64,000 nt of DNA from Kangsaoukella pontilimi (GTDB lineage Bacteria; Pseudomonadota; Alphaproteobacteria; Rhodobacterales; Rhodobacteraceae): contig NZ_WUPT01000001.1 of NCBI RefSeq assembly GCF_009830125.1, forward strand, positions 1,364,001 to 1,428,000, in the 5' to 3' direction. The notes below the pieces were generated by a model, which saw nothing but the letters and a program-made list of their open reading frames with translations, made no database searches and had not been told where the DNA came from. The first letter of the stretch is position 1. Each line of letters begins with the position of its first letter. Made by a program: the position numbers and the translations under genes. This document shows positions 53,070-63,377 of this stretch, one piece after another.

Positions 53070-53984
53070 TCAGAGCGGCCCGGCATCTCCGGTCAGCGTA
53101 AAGCCAGCGCCGCTCAGAAGACGGTCACCGGTGCCCGTTGCCGTGTCCAGCACGGTTTCGTCGAAGGCGATCAGCCCGCTCGTTTCCTCGGCGTCCGGCC
53201 CGTAGAAGGTTCCGCGTATCACGGTGTTCGACGTGCACGTCCTGCCGAAGTCGCAGTCGGGGGTGAAGGTCGTCTGAAAGCCGTTGCCCGCAATCGAAGT
53301 CTCGTCGATCGAACCTGAAATCGAGCCATAGCCGTCATAATTGCCACTGAGACTGCCATCCAGCAGCATCCCATCGAAATCGACAAAGAGTTCGATCGAC
53401 CCGGTTCCATAGGATTCTTCTTCCTGAATGGCGCCGGTCTCATCCAGAACGCCGCCATAGCCATCGAAGCTGCCCGAATATCTCAGCGCTTCGGTTTTTG
53501 CGGCTATGGTGGCCGGGTCGGTGGCAAAGCCAAAGACGAAAAAACCCTCGGTGTCGAAATCCCCGGCGCCCCCACCGAAATCATAATGATAGAGACCCAC
53601 CGTGGCGGAATAGTCGCCGCCGGAATTCTCGTAACCGGTCCAGTCCTTGCCTGCGGAATCAGTCGCGACGACACCGCCGGCGCCAGTGACGAAATTCAGT
53701 GTTTGCCCGCGTACGGTGATCCGAAAGGTGACGTCGCCGCTTGCCTCATCGACGCTGGTCAGGGTCAGCACCTCGTCCGTGACGACAAGCCCGCTTCTGC
53801 CCGTCCCGTAGTCGGTTTCGAAACGAACGAGCTTCACCGCCAGAGGTTTACCCAATGCATCGGCAAGCACCTGATCCCCTGTCGCCAGCGGCAGCGACCC
53901 GGCAGGCACCGAAGTCCCACCGCTGCCGCAGCCGGTCAGTAAACAGAGCGCTGCAAATCCGACAAAACCGTAAGTTCCGTACAT
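53070..53984 (-). CDS. Lipoprotein with transferrin-binding-protein-like beta-barrel
   Basis: A 304-residue predicted lipoprotein, lipobox LLTGC (Cys19) after a hydrophobic leader. The C-terminal third contains the TbpB-like barrel signature GTFYGPDAEETSGLIAF with alternating Gly/Ser/aromatic strands before it. Such surface lipoproteins occur widely beyond transferrin binding. ATG 53984 is preceded by GGGGCAGGAC. No TonB receptor or Slam-type translocator lies in the window, so the ligand and localisation remain open. Confidence 0.78.
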   Translation of the reverse strand: MYGTYGFVGFAALCLLTGCGSGGTSVPAGSLPLATGDQVLADALGKPLAVKLVRFETDYGTGRSGLVVTDEVLTLTSVDEASGDVTFRITVRGQTLNFVTGAGGVVATDSAGKDWTGYENSGGDYSATVGLYHYDFGGGAGDFDTEGFFVFGFATDPATIAAKTEALRYSGSFDGYGGVLDETGAIQEEESYGTGSIELFVDFDGMLLDGSLSGNYDGYGSISGSIDETSIAGNGFQTTFTPDCDFGRTCTSNTVIRGTFYGPDAEETSGLIAFDETVLDTATGTGDRLLSGAGFTLTGDAGPL

Positions 53985-54094
53985 GTCCTGCCCCCGAAAA
54001 GCGTCTTGCGACACGTGCATTCGGAGGACGGAATGACCGCTCTCTGGTTAATTTGAAGTAAATTGTCGATATGCCGACGGCAGCAAAACCTGCG

Positions 54095-55264
54095 TCACCC
54101 CAGACGCTGATCCGCGATCTTCACGACGTCGCCGTCCTGCGCCAGTTCCTCGAAATCGAAATTGTCGAGCTTCGCCGCACGCTTGCCCGCGCGCTCGGCC
54201 GCCGTGCCGATCCCTTCGAGGTCCGCGCGCGCCTGATTGAAATGGGTGTCCAGCTTCTGCACCCGCTCGACTACGATCTCCACGTCGCGATGCAGCAGCT
54301 TCAGCGCCTTCCGGATCGCGCCCGCCTGCTCGCGCATCCGCGCGTCTTTCAGGATCGCCCGCATCGTGTTGAGCGTGGCCATGCAGGTGGTGGGCGAAAC
54401 GATCCAGACCCGCGCGGCGAACCCCTCGCGGACGATCTCTGGAAAGTTCGCGTGAAGCTCCGCATAGACCGCCTCGGACGGCAGGAACATGATCGCGCCA
54501 TCCGCCGTCTCGCCCTCGATGATGTAGCGTTCCGAGATCGCCCGGATGTGGTTCCGCACGGCAACGCGCAGCGCCTTTGCCGCCTCGTTCACCTCACGGT
54601 CCGTCTTCGAATTCCGAAGCATCTCATAGGCTTCCAGCGGAAACTTCGAGTCCACCACGATCGAGCCCGGCGGGTTCGGCAGGTGAATCAGACAGTCCGC
54701 CCGCTTGCCGTTCGACAGTGTCGCCTGCAGCGTGAAGGCGTCCGACGGCAGCGCTTTGGTGACAATGTCGTTGAGCTGAATTTCCCCGAAAGCGCCGCGC
54801 GTCTGCTTGTTCGACAGGATATCCTGCAGCGACAGCACATCGCCCGACAGCTTCTCGATATTCGCCTGCGCCTTGTCGATGGTTTCCAGACGCTGCTGCA
54901 ACTCGCCCAGGGACCGCGCGGTCCGGGTGGAGGATGCGGCGAGGTTCTCGTTCATATTGCCCGACACCTCGGCCAACCGCGCCTCCATCAGCTTCAGCAT
55001 ATTGGCCTGGCTCGCGGCCTGCGCCTCGGACACATGGGTCAGACCGCCGGCCAACTGGTGTTGACCGTCTGACAGGCTCTGCACCCGCTGACCAAGCGTC
55101 CCGATGTCCTGCGCCAGGGGCGCGATTAGGTCGGCCGAACGCCCTGCCCGCCGGACCGCCGTGATCAGGAGGACGACGATCAGGATCAGCACCACGCCAA
55201 GCAACAGCGCCAGAAGCGCAATCGGGTCGTCTAGCGCGACCGTTGTGTCCCCGATCGTGATCAT
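54095..55264 (-). CDS. rmuC: DNA recombination protein RmuC
   Basis: A 389-residue predicted nuclease-fold protein. An N-terminal transmembrane helix ([19 protein letters not shown]), a coiled-coil region (residues 50-150, [17 protein letters not shown] etc.) and the RmuC domain with [14 protein letters not shown] and [16 protein letters not shown]. Its ATG overlaps the mutL stop by ATGA. RmuC in E. coli limits inverted-repeat recombination; coupling with mutL is consistent with a DNA maintenance role. Confidence 0.9.
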   Translation of the reverse strand: MITIGDTTVALDDPIALLALLLGVVLILIVVLLITAVRRAGRSADLIAPLAQDIGTLGQRVQSLSDGQHQLAGGLTHVSEAQAASQANMLKLMEARLAEVSGNMNENLAASSTRTARSLGELQQRLETIDKAQANIEKLSGDVLSLQDILSNKQTRGAFGEIQLNDIVTKALPSDAFTLQATLSNGKRADCLIHLPNPPGSIVVDSKFPLEAYEMLRNSKTDREVNEAAKALRVAVRNHIRAISERYIIEGETADGAIMFLPSEAVYAELHANFPEIVREGFAARVWIVSPTTCMATLNTMRAILKDARMREQAGAIRKALKLLHRDVEIVVERVQKLDTHFNQARADLEGIGTAAERAGKRAAKLDNFDFEELAQDGDVVKIADQRLG

Positions 55265-57084
55265 CGCCGCCCGAACAGCCGCTCGATATCCGAGAGCTTC
55301 AATTCGACATAGGTGGGCCGCCCGTGGTTGCACTGGCCGGAATGGGGCGTCGCCTCCATCTCGCGCAGTAGCGCGTTCATCTCCTCGGGCCGCATCTGCC
55401 GCCCCGACCGGACCGAGCCATGGCACGCGACCCGGCTCAGAATGGCATCGATCCGCGCGCCGAGCGCGGTTGTCTCTTCGCCATCGGTCAACTCGTCGAG
55501 GATGTCGCGGAGAAGTGCCGTGCAATCCACCTGCCCCAGCACCGCCGGCGTCTCGCGGACGGCCACGGCCCCCGCTCCGAAGGGCTCGATCACCAGACCG
55601 AGCCGGGCCAGATCGTCTGCCACGTCCAGAAGCCGACCCACCTCGGCCCCGATCTCGACGATCTCGGGCACCAGAAGCGCCTGCGCACGGACACCGTTCT
55701 CGGCCATCTGCCGCTTCAGCCGCTCATAGACCAGCCGTTCATGCGCCGCGTGCTGATCGACGATGACGATGCCGTCCTCGGTTTGCGAGATGACGTAGTT
55801 CTGATGCACCTGCGCGCGCGCCGCGCCAAGCGGCAACGCCTCGGCCTCGGGCGCGTGCTCGGCCAAGTCCACCCGCGCCGAAGGGGTCGAGAACTCGGCC
55901 TGGGGCGCCGCGAACCCCGTCTGCGCCGGCATCGGCGCCGGGCGCGGCCGGGACGCCATGTCCATCTGATAGACGCGCGGGGCCTCGGACGGCGTCTGGA
56001 ACGCGCCAAGCGTCTCGGCGGCCACGGTGGTGGACGCGCGGTGCCCAGCGTCCGCCAGCGCATGACGCAGGCCGGACACGATCAGCCCCCGCGCCGTGCC
56101 GGGATCGCGGAAGCGCACCTCGGTCTTGGCGGGATGGACGTTGACGTCCACCAGCGTCGGATCGCAGTCGATGAACAAAACCGCAGCCGGATGCCGGTCG
56201 CGGCTGAGGAAATCCATGTAGGCGGCCCGGAGCGCGCCCACGAGCAGCTTGTCCCGTACCGGGCGCCCGTTGACGAAAAGGTACTGTTGGACCGCAGCGC
56301 CCCGGGAATAGGTGGGCAGCGCGGCGAAGCCGGTCAGGTGCAGCCCCTCGCGCTCGGCATCGAGCGGAATTGCGTTTTCCACGAATTCGCGGCCCAGAAC
56401 CGCGCGCAAGCGGCGGCGGAGCGCGTCGACCGGCGCGCCCGTCTCAGCCTCGGCCCGGAACAGCTCGCGGGGCCGGTCGCCTGCCTCGGAGAGCGTCACG
56501 CGGACGTAAGGTTCGGCCATGGCCAGCCGTTTGACCACATCCGTGACGGCCTGCATCTCGGCCCGGTCGCTGCGCAGGAACTTCAGCCGTGCGGGCGTCG
56601 CGTAGAAAAGGTCGCGCAGCTCGACGACCGTGCCCTGCCCCGACGCCGCCGGGGTCACGCCCCCAATGCGTCCGCCCGAAACCTCGATCCGCGCGCCCTC
56701 GCGGCCCGCGACACGGCTTGTAATCGAAAGCCGCCCCACTGCGCCGAGCGACGCCAGCGCCTCGCCCCGGAAGCCGAAGGTCAGGATGTTCAACAGGTCC
56801 GAGCCGTCGATCTTGGACGTCGCGTGGCGCGAGAGCGCCAGCGGCAGGTCTTCGGCTGGAATGCCCGAGCCGTCATCCTCGACCCGGATCAGGGTCTTGC
56901 CGCCATCGGCCACGGTCACGTCGATCCGCCGCGCGCCCGCGTCGATGGCGTTCTCGACCAGTTCCTTGACCGCAGACGCCGGGCGCTCGACCACCTCGCC
57001 CGCGGCGATGCGGTTGACGGCAGCCTCGTCCAACTGTCGGATTCGGGCGGCTGACTGGCTTATATTGGGGTCGGCGGCATGCAT
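55261..57084 (-). CDS. mutL: DNA mismatch repair protein MutL
   Basis: A 607-residue GHKL ATPase: [16 protein letters not shown], the VEDDGSGIP loop, and [12 protein letters not shown] at the N-terminus. The C-terminal region has the metal-binding [12 protein letters not shown] endonuclease motif and the [10 protein letters not shown] site, so this is the endonuclease-type MutL of bacteria without MutH. ATG 57084 ([10 protein letters not shown]) is preferred to the long frame from 57324. The stop overlaps rmuC. Confidence 0.94.
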   Translation of the reverse strand: MHAADPNISQSAARIRQLDEAAVNRIAAGEVVERPASAVKELVENAIDAGARRIDVTVADGGKTLIRVEDDGSGIPAEDLPLALSRHATSKIDGSDLLNILTFGFRGEALASLGAVGRLSITSRVAGREGARIEVSGGRIGGVTPAASGQGTVVELRDLFYATPARLKFLRSDRAEMQAVTDVVKRLAMAEPYVRVTLSEAGDRPRELFRAEAETGAPVDALRRRLRAVLGREFVENAIPLDAEREGLHLTGFAALPTYSRGAAVQQYLFVNGRPVRDKLLVGALRAAYMDFLSRDRHPAAVLFIDCDPTLVDVNVHPAKTEVRFRDPGTARGLIVSGLRHALADAGHRASTTVAAETLGAFQTPSEAPRVYQMDMASRPRPAPMPAQTGFAAPQAEFSTPSARVDLAEHAPEAEALPLGAARAQVHQNYVISQTEDGIVIVDQHAAHERLVYERLKRQMAENGVRAQALLVPEIVEIGAEVGRLLDVADDLARLGLVIEPFGAGAVAVRETPAVLGQVDCTALLRDILDELTDGEETTALGARIDAILSRVACHGSVRSGRQMRPEEMNALLREMEATPHSGQCNHGRPTYVELKLSDIERLFGRR

Positions 57085-57186
57085 GACACAATGACTAGCA
57101 CGCCTACGCCCGACCCGTCCATGCCGGAGCGCGAGGTTTCTGTGGATATCCCGCCCGCTTTCTAAGACCGGAATTGCCTGATAGGA

Positions 57187-58092
57187 GTGCCCGGTAACAA
57201 CGCCCCGGACACCTCCCCCGTGCTCAACACCCGCGCCATGATCTTCATGACGGCCGCCATGGCCGCCTTTGCCGTGACCGACGCGCTGATCAAGCACGCC
57301 GCCGAGGCCATCGGCACCATGCAATGCCTGATGCTGGTGTCGGTCATAAGCATGGCGGTCTTTCTGGTCGTCCTCCGCCGGAACGGCGAACGCTTCTGGA
57401 CAGCCGACGCCCTGGGTCGCCCAATGCTGATCCGCACGGCAGGCGAGGTCGTCGGCTCGGCCGGGTTCGTGGGCGGGCTTGCGCTGGTGCCGCTATCGAC
57501 GGTGACGGCACTCGCACAGGCGCAGCCGCTTGTGCTGACCGCCGCAGCGGCGATCTTCCTCAAGGAACGTGTCGGCTGGAGACGGTGGGCCGCCGTTGTC
57601 GCGGGCTTCATCGGCATGATGATCATCCTGCGCCCCGGCCGCGAAGCCTTTGATCCGGCACTTCTTCTGCCAATCGCCGGCATCTTCGGCCTGACGGCAC
57701 GCGACCTCGGCACACGGCTTCTGCCACCAAGCGTCAGCACGGCCTTCGCGGCTGCCTGGGCGCTTTTCGTGCTGACGCTGGTGGGCGCGGTGGGCATGAT
57801 GGTGGCGGGCGGTTACCGGCCCATGACACCGACACTCTGGGCCGTGGTGAGCGCGGCGGCGGTGACTGTGTCGGTGGCCTTCGTCTTCATCACGCTGGCC
57901 TTGAGAAAGGGCGAGGTCTCGGCCATCGCCCCCTTCCGCTACACGCGCATCCTCTTCGCGATGAGCATCGCGTGGGTCGCCTTCGGGGAGAGGCCCGACG
58001 CGGCGGTCTGGATCGGGCTGAGCGTCATCCTCGCGTCGGGCCTCTATGCGTTCTGGCGGGAACGGCGCACCGGCACCGCCCCCGCCACCTGA
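57187..58092 (+). CDS. EamA/DMT-superfamily transporter
   Basis: A 301-residue membrane protein with ten hydrophobic segments in two EamA repeats; the first ends with [17 protein letters not shown] and the second with [19 protein letters not shown]. The frame opens at a GTG at 57187 (AGGA only a few bases before it), and ATGs a few codons in (57238, 57250) are alternatives. Substrate unknown. Confidence 0.85.
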   Translation: MPGNNAPDTSPVLNTRAMIFMTAAMAAFAVTDALIKHAAEAIGTMQCLMLVSVISMAVFLVVLRRNGERFWTADALGRPMLIRTAGEVVGSAGFVGGLALVPLSTVTALAQAQPLVLTAAAAIFLKERVGWRRWAAVVAGFIGMMIILRPGREAFDPALLLPIAGIFGLTARDLGTRLLPPSVSTAFAAAWALFVLTLVGAVGMMVAGGYRPMTPTLWAVVSAAAVTVSVAFVFITLALRKGEVSAIAPFRYTRILFAMSIAWVAFGERPDAAVWIGLSVILASGLYAFWRERRTGTAPAT

Positions 58093-58094
58093 GG

Positions 58095-58355
58095 TCACTT
58101 GTTTGGGCTCGGGTTCGGCGCCATGCGATCCAGGAAGGCGCCGAGGTTCTTGTCGTCGCTCGGGATAGCGCCGGTGGCCTTGCCGGACACTTGCTGACCC
58201 CATCCGCTCGGCCCGCCGGTAGCCTGACGCGCCTCCTTCGAAGTCTGCACAAGGTCGCCTTTGACGCCGGGGTCATCGTTGCCGTTCGCCATGGCCGGAA
58301 GAGCGGCGAAGGATGCGGCGACGGCGAGGGAAATCAGTGTTTTCGCGTTGGTCAT
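58095..58355 (-). CDS. Small secreted protein of unknown function
   Basis: An 86-residue protein with a signal peptide (KTLISLAVAASFAALPAMA, cleavage before NGNDDPG). The mature part of about 63 residues is Gly/Asp/Ser-rich (GWGQQVSGKATGAIPSDDKN) and without cysteines. ATG 58355 fits the signal peptide; the longer frame is not convincing. Ends 2 bp after the EamA stop, convergent. Confidence 0.65.
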   Translation of the reverse strand: MTNAKTLISLAVAASFAALPAMANGNDDPGVKGDLVQTSKEARQATGGPSGWGQQVSGKATGAIPSDDKNLGAFLDRMAPNPSPNK

Positions 58356-59961
<1,606 letters not shown>

Positions 59962-59964
59962 CCG

Positions 59965-60030
59965 GTCTTTGGGGGCTCTGCCCCCGGCTCCTGACGGAGC
60001 CTCCCCCGGAGTATTTCGGAACAGAAGAAA
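59965..60030 (+). repeat. Two-hairpin intergenic repeat, copy 3
   Basis: Hairpins GGGGG-CTCTG-CCCCC (59971-59985) and GGCTCC-TGAC-GGAGCC (59986-60001) are followed by CCCCCGGAGTATTTCGGAACAGAAG. The tail matches copy 1 (reverse complement GGAGTATTTTTCGAACAGAAG) with two small gaps. It begins four bases after the eno stop, in direct orientation. Confidence 0.65.
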
Positions 60031-60103
60031 CGGATGGGCGCGGCGCGACTGGGAGGTCTGCCGCCGCGCCCGCCGCCTGCACTTGCAAAACAGGCGGATC
60101 GTC

Positions 60104-60235
60104 TCAGAGCCAGATACGCGTCGAATAGAGCTTTGACACATCGCGCGGGCGGGCCTTGTCGCTTTGCCGGGCGGGGGCATCGGCCTTGGGTGCGGGGGCG
60201 CGGCGGTGTCTGATCATGGTGTTCAGGCGGGTCAT
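60104..60235 (-). CDS. Possible small basic protein (43 residues)
   Basis: An ORF starting MTRLNTMIRHRRAPAPKA and ending VSKLYSTRIWL, preceded by AAGGA nine bases upstream of ATG 60235. It is rich in Arg/Lys and Pro, with no membrane segment. No family is recognised. Ribosome binding site and the gap of otherwise empty DNA are the only support. Confidence 0.35.
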   Translation of the reverse strand: MTRLNTMIRHRRAPAPKADAPARQSDKARPRDVSKLYSTRIWL

Positions 60236-60324
60236 GGCTCTGGTCCTTGTTGTTTTTGGCCCTTGATCGGAGGGGCCGGTTTCTCTGACACTGAGCCTGT
60301 CAGGGCGAACGCGGGCCGAATATC

Positions 60325-60338
60325 GGGCAGATGTCCCG
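60325..60338. promoter_or_regulatory. 14-bp direct repeat, copy 1, upstream of the hydrolase-LuxR gene
   Basis: GGGCAGATGTCCCG, identical to the copy at 60368-60381, starting 43 bp before it (about four helical turns). Probable binding site of the LuxR-type domain encoded immediately downstream. Confidence 0.5.
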
Positions 60339-60367
60339 GTTCGCGATACGTATGCCCGAAACGGCCG

Positions 60368-60381
60368 GGGCAGATGTCCCG
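60368..60381. promoter_or_regulatory. 14-bp direct repeat, copy 2
   Basis: Second exact GGGCAGATGTCCCG, ending 12 bases before ATG 60394. If bound, it would block initiation or the ribosome binding region, so autorepression is likely. The pair supports placing the start at 60394 and not 60331. Confidence 0.5.
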
Positions 60382-60393
60382 AGAAAGAGGGAT

Positions 60394-61446
60394 ATGCGAC
60401 CGGTCAGGTTCATCGAGACGCTGGACGGCAAATCGCTTGCCTGGAGCCGGACCGGGCAGGCGGCTGCACCATCACTGGTCAAGGCGGCGGCGTGGCTGTC
60501 TCATCTCGAGTTCGACACCGAAAGTCCGGTCTGGTCGCATTACGTCGCCTTCCTGGAAAGCCATTTCGATTATATCCGCTATGACGAGCGGGGCTGCGGC
60601 TTGTCGGACCGCGATCCCGGGCGGCTGGACGTGGACGCCTGGACCGATGATCTGGAACGGGTGGTGGAGGCCGCGAAACCGGCCGAGCCCTTCGTGCTCT
60701 TCGCCATGTCGCAAGGCACCGCCGCCGCCGTGTCCTATGCCGTGCGCCATCCCGAGCGCGTGTCGCGGCTGATCATCCTCGGCGGCTATGCCCGCGGCAT
60801 CCACCATCGGGACAATCCCAAGGCCGCGGCGCTCTATGACGCCGTCACCGAGATTTTCCGTGCAGGCTTCGACGAAGAAAACGCCGCCTTCCGCGAGGTC
60901 TTTACCAAGCGGTTCCTGCCCGAGGGCACGCCCGAGCAGATCACCTGGTTCAACGAGCTCTGCCGCCGCACGACCACCGCGGAGACCGGCGCACGGCTCT
61001 TGACCGCGCGGGCGGATATGGATGTCTCGGGGATGCTGGCCGACGTCAGCGTGCCGACCCTGATCCTCCATGCCGATGGCGACGCCGTCGCGCCGGTGGA
61101 CGAAGGCCGGTTCCTGGCGCGGCATATCCCGGACGCGGAATTCTGCGTCCTGCCGAGCAAGAACCACATCCTGCAACCCGACGAACCGGCATGGCAGATC
61201 GCGTGCGCCGAAATCCTGCGCTTCGCCAAGGGCGGCGATAGCGGCGCCGACCTGCCTGACCTCACGCCGAAGGAACGCGAGATCCTGGCGCTGATCTGTC
61301 AGGCCAAGCCCAACAAGCAGATCGCGCGGGAACTGGACATGAGCGAGAAGACCGTCCGCAACCACGCCACCCATATCTTCGCCAAGCTTGGCGTCTCGAC
61401 CCGGCAGGAAGCCATCGTCAAGATGGCGGGACGTGGTGGCGCATGA
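60394..61446 (+). CDS. Alpha/beta hydrolase fused to LuxR-type DNA-binding domain
   Basis: A 350-residue fusion regulator. The hydrolase domain (residues 1-265) has YDERGCGLSD, nucleophile Ser in FAMSQGTAA, acid Asp in LHADGDAVAP and His in SKNHILQPD, so the triad is complete. The C-terminal LuxR HTH (about 285-347) reads LTPKEREILALICQ and MSEKTVRNHATHIFAKLGV. Presumably a small ester or amide is sensed or cleaved. ATG 60394 (MRPVRFIETLDG) fits related proteins; 60331 is the alternative. Overlaps the cupin gene by ATGA. Confidence 0.86.
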   Translation: MRPVRFIETLDGKSLAWSRTGQAAAPSLVKAAAWLSHLEFDTESPVWSHYVAFLESHFDYIRYDERGCGLSDRDPGRLDVDAWTDDLERVVEAAKPAEPFVLFAMSQGTAAAVSYAVRHPERVSRLIILGGYARGIHHRDNPKAAALYDAVTEIFRAGFDEENAAFREVFTKRFLPEGTPEQITWFNELCRRTTTAETGARLLTARADMDVSGMLADVSVPTLILHADGDAVAPVDEGRFLARHIPDAEFCVLPSKNHILQPDEPAWQIACAEILRFAKGGDSGADLPDLTPKEREILALICQAKPNKQIARELDMSEKTVRNHATHIFAKLGVSTRQEAIVKMAGRGGA

Positions 61447-61865
61447 CCGCAGACGAGATCATCGCCGCGCTCGGTCTGGAGCCGCATCCGGAAGGCGGCT
61501 GGTACCGGCAGACATGGGTGGCCGACGCCAGGGATGGCGCACGGCCCGCGGGAACGGCAATCCATTTTCTTCTGAAAGCGGGCGAGGCAAGCCACTGGCA
61601 CCGGGTCGATGCCGACGAGATCTGGCACTACTACGCCGGTGCGCCGCTTTCGCTCCGGATGGCCGAGACCGGTGACGGTCCGGCAGAGGAACACATGCTG
61701 ACGCCTGACCTGTCCCTCGGTCGGCCGCAGATCGTGGTGCCGAAGGGCTGGTGGCAAGCCGCCCGGACGACCGGCGCCTTCACATGGGTCGGCTGTACCG
61801 TCAGCCCGGCGTTCCGATTCGAGGGGTTCGAACTGGCCCCGCCGGGCTTCGATATTCCCGGTTAG
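61443..61865 (+). CDS. Cupin-fold protein (DUF985 family)
   Basis: A 140-residue cupin: the block LEPHPEGGWYRQTW, the metal-site-like HWHRVDADEIWHYYAG (three His and Glu) and VGCTVSPAFRFEGFEL. Translationally coupled to the hydrolase-LuxR gene (ATGA), hence likely in its pathway. The family has no firmly assigned reaction. Confidence 0.87.
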   Translation: MTADEIIAALGLEPHPEGGWYRQTWVADARDGARPAGTAIHFLLKAGEASHWHRVDADEIWHYYAGAPLSLRMAETGDGPAEEHMLTPDLSLGRPQIVVPKGWWQAARTTGAFTWVGCTVSPAFRFEGFELAPPGFDIPG

Positions 61866-62083
61866 AACAAGAGAAAGTCAGGAAAGCCCGGCTCTGCCTC
61901 GTCCGGCAGGTCCTCGGGCGGGATGCGGTAAAGCGCCTGAACCGGGATCAGGGGCAGGCCGGACGGATTGCCCGGATCTGCCGGCACCGAGTTATCGGGT
62001 TCGGGAAGGGTGACATCTTCGGGAATATGGTCCGCAGCCTGCGACGGGGGCGTCTGCGGCGGAATGCCGTTGGGTCGTGCCAT
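61862..62083 (-). CDS. Hypothetical acidic proline-rich protein
   Basis: A 73-residue protein, rich in Pro, Asp and Glu, without cysteine or a membrane helix (MARPNGIPPQTPPSQAA at the start, PGFPDFLLF at the end). GAGG eight bases before the ATG and a stop overlapping the convergent cupin stop by four bases. Low complexity makes it uncertain. Confidence 0.55.
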   Translation of the reverse strand: MARPNGIPPQTPPSQAADHIPEDVTLPEPDNSVPADPGNPSGLPLIPVQALYRIPPEDLPDEAEPGFPDFLLF

Positions 62084-62200
62084 TGCTCATTGCCTCTCGT
62101 TTCGCGGGCCGTTTCCCGACCCTTGCGCGATGGATAGCAGCGGCCCCCCTGCTTCGGAAAGGAAATTTCAGACAGACGGCACGTTTCCGCGAGGCTGTGC

Positions 62201-63307
62201 TCAGGCGACCCCGCGCGGGCGGCTGACGCGTCCGCCGCCAACGGGTGCAGCGACGCCTGTGGTGCCGGGCGCACTGGTGGGCAGGCCGTGAAGCACCCGC
62301 ATCGCGAGAAAGGCAAAGGCCTGCGCTTCGATCATGTCGCCATCGAAGCCGTGCTCTTCGACCGGGACGACCGGACAGGGTGCCAGCGCGGCGATCATCT
62401 CCATCAGCGCCGGATTCCGCCGCCCGCCGCCGGTCACCAGAAGCCGTTCGGGCGGGCGCGGGCAATGCTCCAGCCCCCGCGCAATCGACCCGGCTGTCGC
62501 AGCGGCGAGCGTGGCGGCGGCGTCTTCGACAGTGAGGTCCGCGACCGCCTCGGCCCAGCCCGCAAAATCGTTTCGGTCCAGCGATTTGGGCGGCACTTTC
62601 GCGAAAAACGCTTCGCCCGAGACCAGAGCCTCAAGGATGTCGCCGTCCACCACGCCCGCCGCCGCGAGCGCCCCGTCCACGTCCATCCGTGCGCCGGTGC
62701 GCGCCGCCACCATGTCGTCGATCCGCGCGTTCCCCGGCCCCGTATCGAAGGCCAAGAGCGCACCGGGCCGCTCGGGCGCGTCCGCTTCCGGGTCGATCCA
62801 TGTCAGGTTCGCCACGCCGCCCACGTTCAGAAACGCCACCGGCATCCGAAAACCGGCCCACCGGGCCAGCGCGAAATGATAGAACGGCGCCAGCGGCGCC
62901 CCCTGCCCGCCAAGCGCCACGTCGTTCGAGCGGAAATCCCAGACCACCGTGCGCTCCAGCGCCTCGGCCAGAACCTGCCCGTCCCCGATCTGGACCGTCA
63001 CGCCGTCGCCGGGCCGGTGGTCGGTGGTCTGCCCGTGGAATCCCACGACCCCGGCGCCTTTGATGCCCGACAAGACCTCGGCATGGGCGATCTCGACCAC
63101 CTCGGCCGCGGCCAAGACCTCGGCCCCGGCCGACCGCCCAAGCGCCGCGCGCAGGACCGCCCGCTCGTCGTCGGAATAGGGCCGATAGGCGGTCTCTCCG
63201 AATTCCAGCACCCGGCGGCCATCGGTTAGGATCATCGCCGCATCGACACCGTCCAGCGACGTGCCGGACATCGCGCCCAACGCCCAGACCGGTTCCTGTC
63301 TGCTCAT
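62201..63307 (-). CDS. anmK: Anhydro-N-acetylmuramic acid kinase
   Basis: Peptidoglycan recycling enzyme (368 residues): ATP-dependent opening and phosphorylation of 1,6-anhydro-MurNAc. N-terminal [17 protein letters not shown] is the phosphate loop, then [12 protein letters not shown] (catalytic Asp), [13 protein letters not shown] and the C-terminal [18 protein letters not shown] 63307 fits the family; the earlier ATG 63379 is in the divergent tyrS leader. Fits with the peptidoglycan genes at 13.7-16.1 kb. Confidence 0.93.
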   Translation of the reverse strand: MSRQEPVWALGAMSGTSLDGVDAAMILTDGRRVLEFGETAYRPYSDDERAVLRAALGRSAGAEVLAAAEVVEIAHAEVLSGIKGAGVVGFHGQTTDHRPGDGVTVQIGDGQVLAEALERTVVWDFRSNDVALGGQGAPLAPFYHFALARWAGFRMPVAFLNVGGVANLTWIDPEADAPERPGALLAFDTGPGNARIDDMVAARTGARMDVDGALAAAGVVDGDILEALVSGEAFFAKVPPKSLDRNDFAGWAEAVADLTVEDAAATLAAATAGSIARGLEHCPRPPERLLVTGGGRRNPALMEMIAALAPCPVVPVEEHGFDGDMIEAQAFAFLAMRVLHGLPTSAPGTTGVAAPVGGGRVSRPRGVA

Positions 63308-63377
63308 GCCTTTTCCTCTGCCCGCGTCCTGACTATAGAAGGCCTCGCGCCCTTCGCGCCAACATAGACGGACCGCC

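Noticed and set aside
53070-53984. True transferrin-binding protein
   Set aside because: Only a single barrel signature, no TbpA-type receptor, and a free-living bacterium is not expected to need it.
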